From: Breznakia pachnodae | GTDB lineage: Bacteria; Bacillota_I; Bacilli_A; Erysipelotrichales; Erysipelotrichaceae | Reading direction: 5' to 3' | NCBI RefSeq assembly: GCF_030814225.1 | Contig: NZ_JAUSUR010000008.1 | Span: 124,001-188,000, forward strand | DNA: 64,000 nucleotides | Shown here: positions 8,031 to 16,312 of the stretch, piece after piece | Position numbering within the stretch: position 1 is the stretch's first letter | Layout: the number at the start of each line of letters is the position of its first letter | Translations under genes and position numbers: made by a program | Notes under the pieces: generated by a model | Told to the model about the DNA's origin: nothing | What the model saw: only the letters and a program-made list of their open reading frames with translations | The model's database searches: none

Positions 8031-8630
8031 TTATTTCACCCTTTCGAAAAATGGTTTACCAATTTGGTAGTCATCCTTTAATACTAATATACCCTTTTTC
8101 TTTTCTTCAATCAATCCTAATTCATATTCACTGGCTAACATTCCTGAAGATTTCACTCCTCTAAGTTTACCATTTTTTATCAATTGACCATTAGGTAAAA
8201 CAGCATTTTCAAGACACACAACAACTTTTTGTCCTTGTGCTACATTATGAGCACCACAAACAATTTGTAATATATCATCACCAATATCAACCTGACAAAC
8301 ATGAAGGTGATCAGAATCAGGATGTTCCTTACATTCTTTCACTTCACCAACTACTATATAATCCTTAAAGTCGTGAATCAGTTCTTCTTGAAAGACACGA
8401 TTCAATTCTTTATTAATTGTACGTAATAAATCAAATGTCATTGGCTGATATCCATCTTTATCAGTTTTGAAATCCTTTAGTTCAATATTGTAACCAACGA
8501 TTTCATTATCTTTATCCAATAATTTAGTAACATTTTCTTGTTTCTCAATCGATGCAACATCACGTTCATGCAATACTACATATAATACGTCAGGAAATGA
8601 CTGTCTGTTGTAGAATGCACGTACAATCAT
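8031..8630 (-). CDS. ytpR: YtpR-like tRNA-binding domain protein
   Basis: A 199-residue protein with an N-terminal DUF4479-type region (about 1-90) and a C-terminal EMAP/Trbp111-like tRNA-binding OB domain. The latter is recognisable from VGEVKECKEHPDSDHLHVCQ, IVCGAHNVAQGQKVVV and LRGVKSSGMLAS. Such stand-alone domains bind tRNA elbows, and PheT carries the same fold; YtpR itself has no settled role. The ATG overlaps the stop of the thioredoxin-like gene by 4 bases (ATGA), so translation is coupled. The order trmB, ytpP, ytpR matches Bacillus. Confidence 0.9.
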   Translation of the reverse strand: MIVRAFYNRQSFPDVLYVVLHERDVASIEKQENVTKLLDKDNEIVGYNIELKDFKTDKDGYQPMTFDLLRTINKELNRVFQEELIHDFKDYIVVGEVKECKEHPDSDHLHVCQVDIGDDILQIVCGAHNVAQGQKVVVCLENAVLPNGQLIKNGKLRGVKSSGMLASEYELGLIEEKKKGILVLKDDYQIGKPFFERVK

Positions 8631-8956
8631 GCAATACCTCCCAAGAAATCATCAATTTCCGCTTCCGTTTTTCTTAACTTAGAAACAAATCTAGAAACTT
8701 CTTTTCCATCTTTTACTGCAACAAATGATGGAATACCCATAATTTGCATACCAATTGCTAAATCAATAAATTGATCACGATCCACATAAATGAATTTATA
8801 ATCTTTGTATTTATCAATTAATTTTGGCATAAAAGGTTTGATGTATACACAATCCGGACACCAGTTAGCACTGAATACAAAGATTGTGACTCCATCCTTT
8901 TTATACTGTTCTTCAAATTCTTCAACTGAAGTTAGTTGATCCATTAATTCTTTCAT
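8627..8956 (-). CDS. ytpP: thioredoxin-like protein (YtpP-like)
   Basis: A 109-residue single thioredoxin domain with the redox motif WCPDC in FVFSANWCPDCVYIKPFMP and the cis-proline loop MGIPSF. WCPDC rather than WCGPC suggests a specialised disulfide reductase and not the main cellular thioredoxin. The start at ATG 8956 is preferred: GGAGAG precedes it by about 7 bases, while the in-frame upstream start would overlap trmB and lacks a site. It begins 1 base after the trmB stop. The family's partner is unknown. Confidence 0.9.
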   Translation of the reverse strand: MKELMDQLTSVEEFEEQYKKDGVTIFVFSANWCPDCVYIKPFMPKLIDKYKDYKFIYVDRDQFIDLAIGMQIMGIPSFVAVKDGKEVSRFVSKLRKTEAEIDDFLGGIA

Positions 8957-8957
8957 G

Positions 8958-9587
8958 TTACGCTCTCCTTTTCCAGATAGCACGATAAATGGGACCTAGT
9001 TCCATAAACTTGCTTTCATATTCTGTAATAACATCTTCATCATGTTGTTCACTGCGAAAATCCAAATCAATCTCAATTAACTCAAATCCATTGTTTTGAA
9101 ATTCTATAATTGAATACTCAAACAACTTACGATTATCTGTTTTCATTCGGATTTCGCCATCCTCTTTTAAAATATCCAAATACTTCTTAATAAAACGTTC
9201 ATTCGATAATCGACGTTTAGAAGTTCTTCGTTTCGGCCATGGATCAGAGAAATTAAGATGAATCACATCAATTTCACCATCAGCAAACCATTCATCAATT
9301 ACTGATGCATCACCATAGATAAACTTTACATTTTCTCTTGTTTCTTCTACTTTGCGAAGTGATAAGGCACAGGCACTTTCATTCTTTTCGACACCAATCC
9401 ATCCACTCTCTGGATAGAGAGCAGCCATACCAATCCAGTAATCACCTTTCCCACTTCCTATTTCTACATGAATTCGTTCTCGATTTAAGAAAGAACTCCA
9501 TTTTCCTTTATATTCATTTGGGTTCATGATTACATCTTCACTTTTTTCGATGTATTCCTTTGCCCACTTTAATCTTCTCATCCTCAT
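8958..9587 (-). CDS. trmB: tRNA (guanine-N7)-methyltransferase
   Basis: A 209-residue SAM-dependent methyltransferase that makes m7G46 in the tRNA variable loop. Diagnostic segments are VEIGSGKGDYWIGMA (SAM motif I), IGVEKNESACALSL, NFSDPWPKRRTSKRRL with the catalytic DPWPK-type loop, and the C-terminal TEYESKFMELGPIYRA typical of TrmB. Two ATGs lie six bases apart at the start; I use the first (9587), since the second directly abuts an AGG. It follows pepV by 9 bases in the same transcript. Confidence 0.95.
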   Translation of the reverse strand: MRMRRLKWAKEYIEKSEDVIMNPNEYKGKWSSFLNRERIHVEIGSGKGDYWIGMAALYPESGWIGVEKNESACALSLRKVEETRENVKFIYGDASVIDEWFADGEIDVIHLNFSDPWPKRRTSKRRLSNERFIKKYLDILKEDGEIRMKTDNRKLFEYSIIEFQNNGFELIEIDLDFRSEQHDEDVITEYESKFMELGPIYRAIWKRRA

Positions 9588-9596
9588 TAATGAAAC

Positions 9597-10982
9597 CTAC
9601 TTTGCCAAGTCTTGAGCAGCCTTTGCATAAATTGCAACAGCCTTCATCAAACTTTCAATTTTGACACCTTCATCCTTTTCGTGTGGTCCACCTACAAAGA
9701 AACTTGTTTCTTCGTGTTGCGGAAATTCAGGACCAAAGGCTACAAAGTTATCAAACTTACGTGCATAGGTTCCTCCACCAATTGTTTTATTTGGTGTTGT
9801 ATAATCACCAGAATACTCACGATAGCTTTGTTCAAGTGTTTTTACCAGTTTTGAATCAGGATCCACAAATAATGGAACTGAATCATCAGCTGATACCATT
9901 TCAATCTTCACAGTAGAAGCAGCTAGTGCATCCTTCATTTTTGCGATTAGTGCATCACCATCTGTAATGTTTGGATAACGAATATCAATTGTTACTGTTG
10001 TTTCACCATTGTTAACTTCTACAATTCCAGTATTCATTGTAAGGAAGCCCATGTATCCACCTTCCATATCAATTCCAAATCCACTACCTTTCCAGTCATC
10101 TAAAAGAACTGATAACTGTTGTGCCAACTTATCATCATAGGTTGCACCTACAAAGTTTAAAACATGAACGGCAGCATTAATTCCATTGTATGCCATTGCA
10201 GCATGGAAATACTTACCTTCAATTTCAATTGTATCACTATCATCATTATGGTAAATTTCACCTTTCAAATGATTCACTTTTAAATAATATTTAAATAAAT
10301 CAATATCTTCCTGACTCATCTTAGGTAACTCAGCTGCAGCTTTTCCAATAACAATATTTGGACGTTCTCCTGCCTTCATACTTTTAATTACAGTTGGCTC
10401 TTTACTAGAAATCACAACACCTAAATGTCCCTTTTCCCCATAAATAACTGGGAAATCTGCATCTGGTGTAAATCCAGCTGTAGGAATTTCACCATGCTCT
10501 TTGTAATAATCCATACAGCGCATTCCCGTTTCTTCATTTGTTCCTAAAATAAGAATAAGTTTTTTATCTAACTTTGTCCCATTATCTTTTAATAACTTCA
10601 TTGCGTAGAATGCAGCCATTGTTGGACCTTTGTCATCTAATACTCCACGTCCAAAAATATAACCATCATGAATTTGCATATCTGTTGCTTCTTTACTCCA
10701 TCCTTCACCAAATGGTACAACATCTAAATGTCCTAACATCCCAATACTTTCACTGCCTTCGCCATATACAATGGCACCAGCATATCCATCATAGTCAATT
10801 ACTTCAAAACCTGCTTCACGTCCTAAGTTCAGCATATAATCCAATGCTTCACGAACATCCACACCAAAAGGCGCACCTTCTGTGGCTGTATCAAAATTTT
10901 CTAACGAAGGAATTGCAATTAATCCCTTTAAATCACTAAGAAATTGTTCTTCATATTGTTTTACTTGTTCTAAGAAATTCAT
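9597..10982 (-). CDS. pepV: M20-family dipeptidase (PepV/Sapep type)
   Basis: A 461-residue metallopeptidase. The zinc/manganese site is seen in GMLGHLDVVPFGEGW (His and Asp ligands near 82-84), GRGVLDDKGPTMAAFYAMK (bridging Asp), GTNEETGMRCMDYY (catalytic Glu) and GFTPDADFPVIYGEKG, the last typical of PepV rather than DapE. The inserted lid domain lies at about residues 190-390. It should hydrolyse dipeptides in the cytoplasm. It is first in the long minus-strand run into trmB and follows a GAGGTGA ribosome site. Bacillus YtjP is the counterpart. Confidence 0.9.
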   Translation of the reverse strand: MNFLEQVKQYEEQFLSDLKGLIAIPSLENFDTATEGAPFGVDVREALDYMLNLGREAGFEVIDYDGYAGAIVYGEGSESIGMLGHLDVVPFGEGWSKEATDMQIHDGYIFGRGVLDDKGPTMAAFYAMKLLKDNGTKLDKKLILILGTNEETGMRCMDYYKEHGEIPTAGFTPDADFPVIYGEKGHLGVVISSKEPTVIKSMKAGERPNIVIGKAAAELPKMSQEDIDLFKYYLKVNHLKGEIYHNDDSDTIEIEGKYFHAAMAYNGINAAVHVLNFVGATYDDKLAQQLSVLLDDWKGSGFGIDMEGGYMGFLTMNTGIVEVNNGETTVTIDIRYPNITDGDALIAKMKDALAASTVKIEMVSADDSVPLFVDPDSKLVKTLEQSYREYSGDYTTPNKTIGGGTYARKFDNFVAFGPEFPQHEETSFFVGGPHEKDEGVKIESLMKAVAIYAKAAQDLAK

Positions 10983-11000
10983 AATTTCACCTCGTTCTAC

Positions 11001-11029
11001 ATTTTAGCATATTTCCTATCTTTTATAAA
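11001..11029 (-). promoter_or_regulatory. possible promoter of the pepV-trmB-murC-ccpA run
   Basis: Minus-strand -10 TAAAAT (11001-11006) with a weak -35 TTTATA (11024-11029) at 17 bases, about 20 bases from the pepV start. It is the only candidate between the pnp terminator and pepV. Confidence 0.4.
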
Positions 11030-11112
11030 CCATTATGTTATAGGAGAATGTACGATATATTCTACATTATTTACTAATCTGTCTTTTGTTTCTTCTCTAA
11101 GTTTACACTCTC

Positions 11113-11145
11113 TAAAAGAAAAGAGCCACCAATTTGATGACTCTT
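11113..11145 (-). terminator. Rho-independent terminator after pnp
   Basis: Minus-strand 10-pair stem AAGAGTCATC/GGTGGCTCTT around AAATT, followed by a T-rich tail. It starts about 12 bases after the pnp stop. Confidence 0.85.
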
Positions 11146-11156
11146 CTATCTACAGA

Positions 11157-13331
11157 TTATTTTTCTTCTGTTTTTTCTGCTTTCTTTTCTTCTTCTTTTG
11201 CAGGTTTAGTTTCTTCTTTTTTAGGTCTTTCAATTAGTGCTTTCGCAGAAACATTTACTCTTCCACGATCATCAATTTCCATAACCTTAACTTTAACGAT
11301 ATCACCAATTTTTAGAACATCTTCAACTTTTTCAACACGTTCGTGTTTGATTTTTGATACATGTAGTAAACCATCTACTGCACCAAATAAGTTAACAAAT
11401 GCACCGAATTTTTCAATTCTAACTACTTTAGCATCGTAGATATCTCCAACTTTAGCTTCCTTAACAATATCTGCAATCATCTTAGCAGCTGTGTCAATCG
11501 CTTCTTGGTTGTAGTGATAGATAATTACTTGTCCATCATCTTCGATATCAATCTTCACATCATCACTAGCTTCAATGATTTGGTTAATCATCTTTCCACC
11601 AGGTCCGATTACGTCTTTGATCTTATCTACATTAATATGCATGATATGTGTTTTAGGAGCATATTGTGATACTTCATCACGAGGTTCACTAATTGCACCC
11701 ATCATATTTTCAAGAATGTGAGCACGAGCAACACTTGCTTGAGCTAACGCTTCTTCAAAAATTTCTTTTGTAATACCATTTACTTTGATATCCATTTGAA
11801 GTGCTGTAATACCTTTTGATGTTCCAGCAACTTTAAAGTCCATATCACCGAAGTGATCTTCCATTCCTTGAATATCAGTTAGTACTGTATAGTTATCATC
11901 TTCATCCATGATTAGTCCCATTGCAATACCAGCAACTGGTGCCTTAATCGGAACCCCTGCAGCCATTAGTGACATTGTACCCGCACAGATGGAAGCTTGT
12001 GAAGAAGAACCATTTGATTCTAATACTTCAGCAACCACACGAATTGCGTATGGGAATTCTTCAACGCTTGGAAGAACTTGAGCAAGTGCACGTTCACCTA
12101 ACGCACCATGACCAATTTCACGACGTCCTGGAGCACCCATTCTTCCTGTTTCACCAACTGAATATGGTGGGAAGTTATAATGATGCATGAAACGTTTTCT
12201 ATCAACGTCTGTTAAGTCATCAATAATTTGTTCATCATTCATTGGGCCAAGTGTTGTTACACTAAGAACTTGTGTTTCACCTCTAGTGAATACTGCACTA
12301 CCATGAACTCTAGGTAGTAAATCGATTTGTGAGTCCAATGCACGAACTTCATCGATTTTACGTCCATCAGGACGGATTTTATCTTCAATGATTAAGCGTC
12401 GAACTTCATCAGCTTCAATGCTGTGACAAATTTGTTTTGCCTGCTTACCAGCACGCTCTTTCTCTTTATCATTTTCGTATTCTTTTTCTTCAATCATTGC
12501 TACAGCAGCATCTGTTAGTTCATCAATTTTTCCATAACGTTCCAACTTCTTTTCAATTGATACTGCTTCACGAATAGCAGCTTCATAGTTTTCTCTAACT
12601 AATGCATCAATAGATTCTTCAACTGTATACAATGCAATTTCACGTTTTTCTTTCCCAACTTTAGCAACAATTGTTTCTTGGAATTCAACCAATTTCTTGA
12701 TTGCTTCATGTCCAAACATAATTGCACCAAGCATTTCTTCTTCGCTAACTTCTTTCGCACCTGACTCAACCATGTTCACTGCATACTTTGTACCAGCTAC
12801 AGCAAGGTCAATAAGCGACTTCTCAGCTTGTTCTGGAGTTGGGTTAATCACATACTCACCATCGATATAACCGACGTTCACACCTGCAATAGGTCCGTTA
12901 AACGGAATATCTGATACTGATAACGCTAATGATGCACCCATCATTGCTGTCATTTCTGGAGTACAATCTGTGTCAACTGATAATACAGTGTTCACAACTT
13001 GAACTTCATTACGGAATCCATCCGCAAATAATGGTCGAATTGGACGGTCAATCATACGTGCAGTTAATGTAGCACGTTCTGAAGGACGACCTTCACGACG
13101 CAGGAATCCACCAGGAATCTTTCCTGCTGAATACAATTTTTCCTCATATAATACAGTTAACGGGAAAAAATCCAAATCTAATTTTGCTTGAGAACTTGCA
13201 GTTGCAGTTGATAAAACTACTGTGTCTTCATAACGAACCAATACTGATCCACCTGCTTGTTTTGCTAATTCTCCTGTTTCTACTACGATCCCCCGACCGT
13301 AGAAATCTAAACGAAATACCTCTTTCGCCAT
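11157..13331 (-). CDS. pnp: polyribonucleotide nucleotidyltransferase
   Basis: A 724-residue phosphorolytic 3'-5' exoribonuclease. Two RNase PH domains (about 1-215 and 310-545) flank a helical linker, followed by KH (about 550-615, [12 protein letters not shown]) and S1 (about 620-690, [18 protein letters not shown]) domains. The active-site region appears in [20 protein letters not shown] Lys/Glu-rich tail ends the protein. The start at ATG 13331 follows AGAGGTG and gives the standard [14 protein letters not shown]; the longer open frame begins in the upstream terminator. It follows rpsO with a GNAT gene inserted between, while rpsO-pnp adjacency is classical. Confidence 0.97.
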   Translation of the reverse strand: MAKEVFRLDFYGRGIVVETGELAKQAGGSVLVRYEDTVVLSTATASSQAKLDLDFFPLTVLYEEKLYSAGKIPGGFLRREGRPSERATLTARMIDRPIRPLFADGFRNEVQVVNTVLSVDTDCTPEMTAMMGASLALSVSDIPFNGPIAGVNVGYIDGEYVINPTPEQAEKSLIDLAVAGTKYAVNMVESGAKEVSEEEMLGAIMFGHEAIKKLVEFQETIVAKVGKEKREIALYTVEESIDALVRENYEAAIREAVSIEKKLERYGKIDELTDAAVAMIEEKEYENDKEKERAGKQAKQICHSIEADEVRRLIIEDKIRPDGRKIDEVRALDSQIDLLPRVHGSAVFTRGETQVLSVTTLGPMNDEQIIDDLTDVDRKRFMHHYNFPPYSVGETGRMGAPGRREIGHGALGERALAQVLPSVEEFPYAIRVVAEVLESNGSSSQASICAGTMSLMAAGVPIKAPVAGIAMGLIMDEDDNYTVLTDIQGMEDHFGDMDFKVAGTSKGITALQMDIKVNGITKEIFEEALAQASVARAHILENMMGAISEPRDEVSQYAPKTHIMHINVDKIKDVIGPGGKMINQIIEASDDVKIDIEDDGQVIIYHYNQEAIDTAAKMIADIVKEAKVGDIYDAKVVRIEKFGAFVNLFGAVDGLLHVSKIKHERVEKVEDVLKIGDIVKVKVMEIDDRGRVNVSAKALIERPKKEETKPAKEEEKKAEKTEEK

Positions 13332-13391
13332 ATTATTTTCACCTCTTTTTTCATTCTTAGTTATAATACCACAATTTACAACCAAACAAAA

Positions 13392-13424
13392 CAAAAAGAA
13401 GAAGAACGTTTAAATATTCTTCTC
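13392..13424 (-). terminator. terminator after the GNAT gene, before pnp
   Basis: Minus-strand hairpin AGAAGAA/TTCTTCT with a 10-base loop, followed by TCTTTTTG. It is moderately strong and would reduce readthrough into pnp. Confidence 0.6.
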
Positions 13425-13435
13425 CCTAATATTCC

Positions 13436-13966
13436 TTATATTTGATTGATTGTAATCCAATACACTTCAACAACATTTCCATCTTCGTGCAAGAACTCTT
13501 TTTCAAATTCTCCACCACATGCAAGGATTGTCTTTTTTGATGCAATATTATCCTTGTCACAAGAAAGCATAATCTTACGCTCATTTGTATGTAAACGATA
13601 ATATTCCAACGCATGTTTCAGCATTTCTTTTGCATAGCCACGACCTCTCCTGCTTGGAGTAACACAATAACCAACATGCCCTCCATATGAACGCAGAAAA
13701 TCATTCAGATAGTTTCGCATATTGATAATACCTACAATTCCATCTTCATCAAACGCAACCGCAGTAGCTGCATCTACCCAACCTTCCTGAACCGTATCTT
13801 TACTTCTACAACTGTGCTCAAATGCAAGCCAGTCTTCTACACTCATCTGATCCAGCATTACTGCACCATTGATAGTAATTTCATTATTTTTTATATGCTC
13901 ATCTTTTAACTGTTGAATATCTTTCAATATTTCTATTGAAGGTTCAACAAAATATAATTTTCCCAT
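13436..13966 (-). CDS. GNAT-family N-acetyltransferase
   Basis: A 176-residue GNAT protein. The acetyl-CoA loop is visible in VGYCVTPSRRGRGYAKEML (RxxGxA variant R-G-R-G-Y-A), with the later strand-helix NIASKKTILACGGEF typical of the family. It resembles uncharacterised YoaA/YjcK-like acetyltransferases; the substrate (small molecule or protein N-terminus) cannot be read. It lies between rpsO and pnp, separated from each by a terminator. The start follows a GGGGG ribosome site. Confidence 0.85.
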   Translation of the reverse strand: MGKLYFVEPSIEILKDIQQLKDEHIKNNEITINGAVMLDQMSVEDWLAFEHSCRSKDTVQEGWVDAATAVAFDEDGIVGIINMRNYLNDFLRSYGGHVGYCVTPSRRGRGYAKEMLKHALEYYRLHTNERKIMLSCDKDNIASKKTILACGGEFEKEFLHEDGNVVEVYWITINQI

Positions 13967-13985
13967 AACTAATCCCCCATACTTA

Positions 13986-14014
13986 TAAAAAAAGTTACGA
14001 TGAACGTAACTTTT
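13986..14014 (-). terminator. Rho-independent terminator after rpsO
   Basis: Perfect minus-strand stem AAAAGTTACG/CGTAACTTTT around TTCAT, followed by a T-run. It lies directly after the rpsO stop. Confidence 0.93.
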
Positions 14015-14018
14015 CCGA

Positions 14019-14285
14019 TTATTTTCTTAAACCTAATCTTTGAATCAAACTTTGGTAACGGTTCAAATCTTTATTTCTAAGATATTTTAGAAGATTACGA
14101 CGTTTCCCTACCATTTGCATCAATCCACGTTGTGAATGATAATCATGTTTGTGTTCTTTCATGTGTTCAGTCAAACGGTTAATTTGTTCAGTTAATACAG
14201 CAACTTGTACTTCTGGAGAACCTGTATCTCCTTCTTGTGTTGCATATTCTTTCATGATTGCTTGTTTTTCAGCTTTTAATAACAT
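14019..14285 (-). CDS. rpsO: 30S ribosomal protein S15
   Basis: An 88-residue S15 with the family signature [20 protein letters not shown] and [17 protein letters not shown]15 is a primary binder of the 16S rRNA central domain. The gene has its own promoter and leader and a strong terminator, so it is a single-gene unit upstream of the GNAT gene and pnp. The ribosome site is GGAGGAAAC. Confidence 0.98.
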   Translation of the reverse strand: MLLKAEKQAIMKEYATQEGDTGSPEVQVAVLTEQINRLTEHMKEHKHDYHSQRGLMQMVGKRRNLLKYLRNKDLNRYQSLIQRLGLRK

Positions 14286-14368
14286 AAATGTTTCCTCCTA
14301 TTTATCATGACATTCTATTCCAAGTCATTGGTTGAGGTATCCAAACAACCTAGAGTAAAACCTTTTTG
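14286..14368 (-). promoter_or_regulatory. rpsO 5' leader with hairpin (possible S15 autoregulatory site)
   Basis: The transcript leader is about 75 bases and contains a hairpin with GGTTG/CAACC arms (14330-14350). S15 leaders in several bacteria fold into S15-binding structures that repress translation. The hairpin here is visible, but the binding function is inferred. Confidence 0.45.
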
Positions 14369-14398
14369 ATAATAGCACGTTTATGCTTACAAAGTCAA
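14369..14398 (-). promoter_or_regulatory. sigma-A promoter of rpsO
   Basis: Minus-strand -35 TTGACT (14393-14398), 18-base spacer, -10 TATTAT (14369-14374). The -35 begins 11 bases after the htrA stop. Confidence 0.8.
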
Positions 14399-14409
14399 CA
14401 ACAATCGTT

Positions 14410-15201
14410 TTATTTCGCATTAGCTATAATTGCTTCAGCAGCCTCTATTGCTGTATTCACTGGAATCGCAAAACCTAATCCTTCAATTTCACTACCACTG
14501 CTCTTTGCATTCACAACTCCAATCAATTCTCCATCCATGTTGAATAATCCACCACCAGAGTTTCCTGGGTTGATTGCAGCACTTGTTTGAAGTAAGTCCA
14601 TCTTCACACCATCGATTGTGATTTCACGTGATGTTGAACTAATAATACCTTCTGTAACCGTACCACCTAATTCGCCTAATGGATTACCAATTGCAATTAC
14701 ATCTTCACCTTCCACTAGTGCATCACTATCACCAATGGTTGCTGCAGTTAAGTTTTTTGCATCAATTCTCAATACTGCAATATCATTTTCTGCATCTCCG
14801 CCAATGTAAGTAGCTTCATACTCTGTACCATCTGTTAATGTAACATAAATCGTTGTTGCTCCATCAACTACATGGTAGTTTGTGATAATATATCCATTTT
14901 TACTTATAATAACACCACTACCTGCTCCTTCACTAACATAGTTACCATAGAAACGATCGCGAGTCATTGTTTCTGTTTTTATTTCGACTACACTTTCTTT
15001 ACATTTTGCTGATACCTCTGTTAAGTCAGTTTCAGCCTTTGTTGTCGTGTTTGTTTTAGTTAATTCTAGAGTATCACTGTCTGAAGATCCACCAAGAGAA
15101 CCATTAGATAATGACATTCCTAAGTATCCCCCTGTAAATGCTACAGCAAATATTGAAAAATAAAGTATAAGCGTTGCTAGTATACCATTTCTTTTTTTCA
15201 T
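14410..15201 (-). CDS. HtrA/DegP-like membrane-anchored serine protease without PDZ
   Basis: A 263-residue trypsin-fold protease. An N-terminal transmembrane anchor (about 7-27) and Ser/Thr-rich linker are followed by the protease domain with catalytic His110 (TNYHVVDGA), Asp140 (ENDIAVLR) and Ser215 (NPGNSGGG). The chain ends at AIEAAEAIIANAK, directly after the protease fold, so the PDZ domain found in most HtrA proteins is absent. It should act outside the membrane in quality control. The start at ATG 15201 follows GGAGG; the longer open frame runs into the divergent intergenic region. No terminator is visible before rpsO. Confidence 0.92.
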   Translation of the reverse strand: MKKRNGILATLILYFSIFAVAFTGGYLGMSLSNGSLGGSSDSDTLELTKTNTTTKAETDLTEVSAKCKESVVEIKTETMTRDRFYGNYVSEGAGSGVIISKNGYIITNYHVVDGATTIYVTLTDGTEYEATYIGGDAENDIAVLRIDAKNLTAATIGDSDALVEGEDVIAIGNPLGELGGTVTEGIISSTSREITIDGVKMDLLQTSAAINPGNSGGGLFNMDGELIGVVNAKSSGSEIEGLGFAIPVNTAIEAAEAIIANAK

Positions 15202-15257
15202 AAAATTACCTCCTGACACTATTATTGTATTTTTATGTGAAGTCTGTATGAAAAACA

Positions 15258-15286
15258 CTAGAATATTGTGAAAAAAAGCATATAAT
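15258..15286 (+). promoter_or_regulatory. probable promoter of the beta-hydroxyacid dehydrogenase gene
   Basis: A perfect -10 TATAAT (15281-15286) with a poor -35 (CTAGAA, 17-base spacing). It lies in the 105-base divergent space shared with htrA. Confidence 0.45.
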
Positions 15287-15306
15287 GATTTTAGAGGTGA
15301 TATATG

Positions 15307-16152
15307 ATGAAAATAGCTTGGATTGGTACTGGAGTAATGGGAAAAGCAATGATTGCTCATTTAATTGATGCAGGACATGAGTTACATGTTTATAATCGTA
15401 CGGTTGCAAAGATGGATGATATTCCTACGCCGTATAAATATACATCGATTAAAGATTGTGTAAAGGAATGTGATATTGTATTCACAATGGTGGGATATCC
15501 AAAAGATGTAGAAGAAGTTTACTTTAATGATGGAATATTGGATTATGCTAAGAAAGGCGCAATTTTAGTTGATATGACTACATCATCCCCAGACCTGGCA
15601 ATCAAAATAGCAAAACACAGTAATGATTTCGAAGTATTGGATGCACCTGTTTCTGGTGGTGATACTGGTGCAAAGAATGCCACTTTATCAATTATGGTAG
15701 GAGGTAACAAAGATACCTTTGATAAAATGAATGATATCTTTTCACTATTAGGAAACAATGTCAACTATATTGGCTCACACGGTCTAGGACAACACTGTAA
15801 GATGTGTAATCAGATAGCTGTTGCTGGGGCAACTGCTGCCATGAGTGAAGCACTGGTATATATGGATGCTTATGATTTAGATGCTGATACTGTATTAAAA
15901 GCAATTGGTAGTGGTGCCGCACAAAGTTGGCAGTTAAACAATATGGCTCCACGTGTTTTAAATAACGATCTTGACCCTGGATTCTTTATTAAACATTTCA
16001 CGAAAGATATGCGAATTGCGAAAAGTGAAATTGAAAAAACTGGAGTTCACTTAAAAATGCTAGATAGTGTCTATAATATGTATGATGAACTTGAACAGAA
16101 TGGTTTTGGTGATTATGGTACCCAGGCACTAATTAAATACTATAAGAAATAA
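15307..16152 (+). CDS. beta-hydroxyacid dehydrogenase (3-hydroxyisobutyrate dehydrogenase family)
   Basis: A 281-residue NAD(P)-dependent oxidoreductase. It begins MKIAWIGTGVMGKAMIAHL (dinucleotide-binding GxGxxG), has the substrate loop DAPVSGGDTGAKNATLSIM, and carries the catalytic lysine in GLGQHCKMCNQI. An all-helical C-terminal domain ends KYYKK. Members act on 3-hydroxyisobutyrate, tartronate semialdehyde or glyoxylate; the sequence alone does not say which. The ATG at 15304 is only 4 bases from AGGTG, so the second ATG at 15307 is preferred. It is a single gene between its own promoter and a strong terminator. Confidence 0.88.
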   Translation: MKIAWIGTGVMGKAMIAHLIDAGHELHVYNRTVAKMDDIPTPYKYTSIKDCVKECDIVFTMVGYPKDVEEVYFNDGILDYAKKGAILVDMTTSSPDLAIKIAKHSNDFEVLDAPVSGGDTGAKNATLSIMVGGNKDTFDKMNDIFSLLGNNVNYIGSHGLGQHCKMCNQIAVAGATAAMSEALVYMDAYDLDADTVLKAIGSGAAQSWQLNNMAPRVLNNDLDPGFFIKHFTKDMRIAKSEIEKTGVHLKMLDSVYNMYDELEQNGFGDYGTQALIKYYKK

Positions 16153-16178
16153 GCATCCTTTGTGGATGTTTATTTTTT
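16150..16178 (+). terminator. Rho-independent terminator
   Basis: Hairpin AAGCATCC/TGGATGTTT with a TTTG loop followed by TATTTTTT, overlapping the stop of the dehydrogenase gene. Confidence 0.9.
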
Positions 16179-16248
16179 CATTTATCCAACTCTTTTTTCG
16201 CCATGAAAATCAATTCTGCCAAAACATGATTGAAATATGCCATTCATA

Positions 16249-16277
16249 TTGCGAACACTATCTTTAAATGCTATGAT
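16249..16277 (+). promoter_or_regulatory. sigma-A promoter of trkA-trkH
   Basis: -35 TTGCGA (16249-16254), 17-base spacer, -10 TATGAT (16272-16277), 36 bases before the trkA GTG start. Confidence 0.75.
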
Positions 16278-16312
16278 GTAGATAATTTATTTAAGCTTGG
16301 GAGGAAATATAA

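Noticed and set aside
16179-16312. c-di-AMP (ydaO-type) riboswitch before trkA
   Set aside because: The leader after the promoter is about 30 bases, far too short for that riboswitch.
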